From: Dehalococcoidia bacterium
Lineage (GTDB): Bacteria; Chloroflexota; Dehalococcoidia; Dehalococcoidales; UBA3254
Direction: 5' to 3'
DNA: 5,872 nt
Assembly: GCA_030691835.1 (NCBI GenBank)
Contig: JAUYDO010000172.1
Coordinates: forward strand, 1 to 5,872
Shown here: in pieces, positions 5,263 through 5,872 of the stretch
How the letters are laid out: each line of letters opens with the position of its first letter
Position numbering within the stretch: the first letter of the stretch is position 1
Notes under the pieces: generated by a model
Told to the model about the DNA's origin: nothing
Database searches by the model: none
Seen by the model: the letters and a program-made list of their open reading frames with translations, nothing else
Program-made: the position numbers and the translations under genes

Positions 5263-5577
5263 CTATTTCTTGGTGATGACTTCCTCAACCCACTTCCACG
5301 CCGCAATCATATAGGGGAAGCCGGCGGTGGTAAAGGCGAGCAGGACGGCATGGCGGATTTCATCCGGCGAAATCCCCTCCTCGATGGCGCGCCGGGCATG
5401 AGACCTTACGCCTCCCTCCGAGTTGAGTCCGATGGCGATACTCAGCTTGACCAGCCGGCGCGTTTTTTTGTCCAGCGGTCCCGCTTTGTGGCAACTGTTT
5501 GCCAGCGTGTCATAAGCCTTATTGATATCCGGGTGTTGCTTGACGAAATCCTTGTAAACATCGGGCAAATAACCCAT
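5263..5577 (-). CDS. Carboxymuconolactone decarboxylase / AhpD-fold family protein lacking CxxC
   Basis: A 104-residue all-helical cytoplasmic protein of the CMD/AhpD-like superfamily. The core reads LDKKTRRLVKLSIAIGLNSE at 35-54, GGVRSHARRAIEEGISPDEI at 55-74, then RHAVLLAFTTAGFPYMIAAW. The family histidine is present as H60, but the AhpD CxxC pair is replaced by SEGG (53-56). That fits a common EGxVxSHxRRA subfamily and argues against AhpD-type disulfide reductase activity; its reaction is unknown. The start is set at the ATG at 5577 because GGAGG (5588-5584) stands 6 bases before it and the product begins MGYLPDVYKDF, as relatives do. An in-frame ATG at 5622 would add 15 unconvincing residues. 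It lies 68 bases after the stress-protein gene, upstream of the cysteine-rich and ferritin-like frames, so a redox or stress role is plausible. Confidence 0.85.
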   Translation of the reverse strand: MGYLPDVYKDFVKQHPDINKAYDTLANSCHKAGPLDKKTRRLVKLSIAIGLNSEGGVRSHARRAIEEGISPDEIRHAVLLAFTTAGFPYMIAAWKWVEEVITKK

Positions 5578-5645
5578 GTCATTCCTCCGTGCTATATTAT
5601 TCGAGGCACTCCAAGTAACCATGGTACGCTAATTCAAGTAATGGT

Positions 5646-5872
5646 CTAGGGTACACAGCCCGGTGGCGCTACGACAAATACCGGAGAATTCGCCTGCCTG
5701 ACCACTTTATCGGCGACACTGCCGAAGGTCCAGCGGGCGATGCCTCCCTGTCCCTTGGTGGTCATCATGATGAGGTCCACCTTATTCTTTTTGGCGTAGT
5801 CCAGTATCACCTCGGCGGGAATGCCGTTGACCACCTCGGACTTAACGGTAAGACCGGCTTTAGTCAGGTCAT
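5646..5872 (-). CDS. Universal stress protein (UspA family), C-terminal part (cut by window edge)
   Basis: The frame is open to the right edge, so the start is missing; about 75 residues are visible, from DLTKAGLTVKSEVVNGIPAE to the end at GCVP. The segment GIPAEVILDYAKKNKVDLIM, then the nucleotide-loop region TTKGQGGIARWTFGS, then VADKVVRQANSPVFVV is the standard C-terminal half of a UspA domain. The ATP-binding loop G-x2-G-x9-G-S/T is present with its first glycine replaced by threonine (T-TK-G-x9-GS), a frequent variant. USPs are cytoplasmic alpha/beta proteins induced by starvation, oxidants or metals; some bind ATP. A short start at the GTG at 5834 is rejected because the domain continues upstream of it. 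It is probably the first visible gene of the stress cluster; the 68 bases to the next gene show no terminator. Confidence 0.88.
   Translation of the reverse strand, partial: DLTKAGLTVKSEVVNGIPAEVILDYAKKNKVDLIMMTTKGQGGIARWTFGSVADKVVRQANSPVFVVAPPGCVP

Noticed and set aside
5217..5306. Longer 62-codon version of the cysteine-rich frame starting at 5306
   Set aside because: Its first part overlaps the CMD-fold coding end in another frame and the residues look non-coding; only the part after the GTG at 5216 has notable composition.
5578..5622. Upstream ATG extending the CMD-fold gene by 15 residues
   Set aside because: The GGAGG at 5588-5584 fits the ATG at 5577, and the extra residues do not look like a family N-terminus.
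5578..5645. Possible promoter (TAATAT) and short direct repeat CAAGTAA between the stress protein and CMD-fold genes
   Set aside because: No -35 element at proper spacing; the repeat is only about 7 bases and could be chance.

Overview
The window reads as a compact piece of bacterial chromosome, about half G+C, with every convincing gene on the minus strand. The order ribF, tyrS, class V aminotransferase, serA matches my memory of Dehalococcoidia (Chloroflexota). A GTCATTCTGAG-type intergenic repeat of a kind I associate with such genomes points the same way. The assignment is an inference with moderate confidence and was not tested by any search.

Right part (about 3854-5872, transcribed right to left): a small stress/redox cluster. 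It runs from the C-terminal end of a universal stress protein, to a carboxymuconolactone-decarboxylase/AhpD-fold protein without the CxxC pair, a possible 32-residue cysteine-rich protein, a half-length ferritin-like frame whose start is broken or unusual, an intact two-module ferritin-like (rubrerythrin-type) protein, and a TehB-like SAM methyltransferase. Spacings of about 20-70 bases, most genes with a good Shine-Dalgarno site, suggest co-transcription. Two items here are not routine: the short cysteine-rich frame at 5118-5216 and the ferritin half-module at 4905-5066. The latter repeats the metal-ligand spacing found twice in the next gene.

Middle (3559-3853): 295 bases without a gene. 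They hold a hairpin-bearing dispersed-repeat-like element just after the methyltransferase stop, a good sigma-70-type promoter facing left (TTGACG, 17 bases, TAACAT with an extended -10), and a leader of about 100 bases with two mutually exclusive GGGG/CCCC pairings.

Left part (1-3558): a housekeeping operon probably driven by that promoter. RibF makes FMN and FAD, TyrS charges tRNA-Tyr, a PLP-dependent class V aminotransferase follows, and the N-terminal 89 codons of SerA (3-phosphoglycerate dehydrogenase) run off the window. The ribF stop and tyrS start codons abut. The aminotransferase-serA pair suggests serine synthesis, with the aminotransferase possibly standing in for SerC.

I did not find a clear mobile element, CRISPR array, tRNA or rRNA. 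Most of the window is ordinary; the most interesting stretch is 4884-5262.
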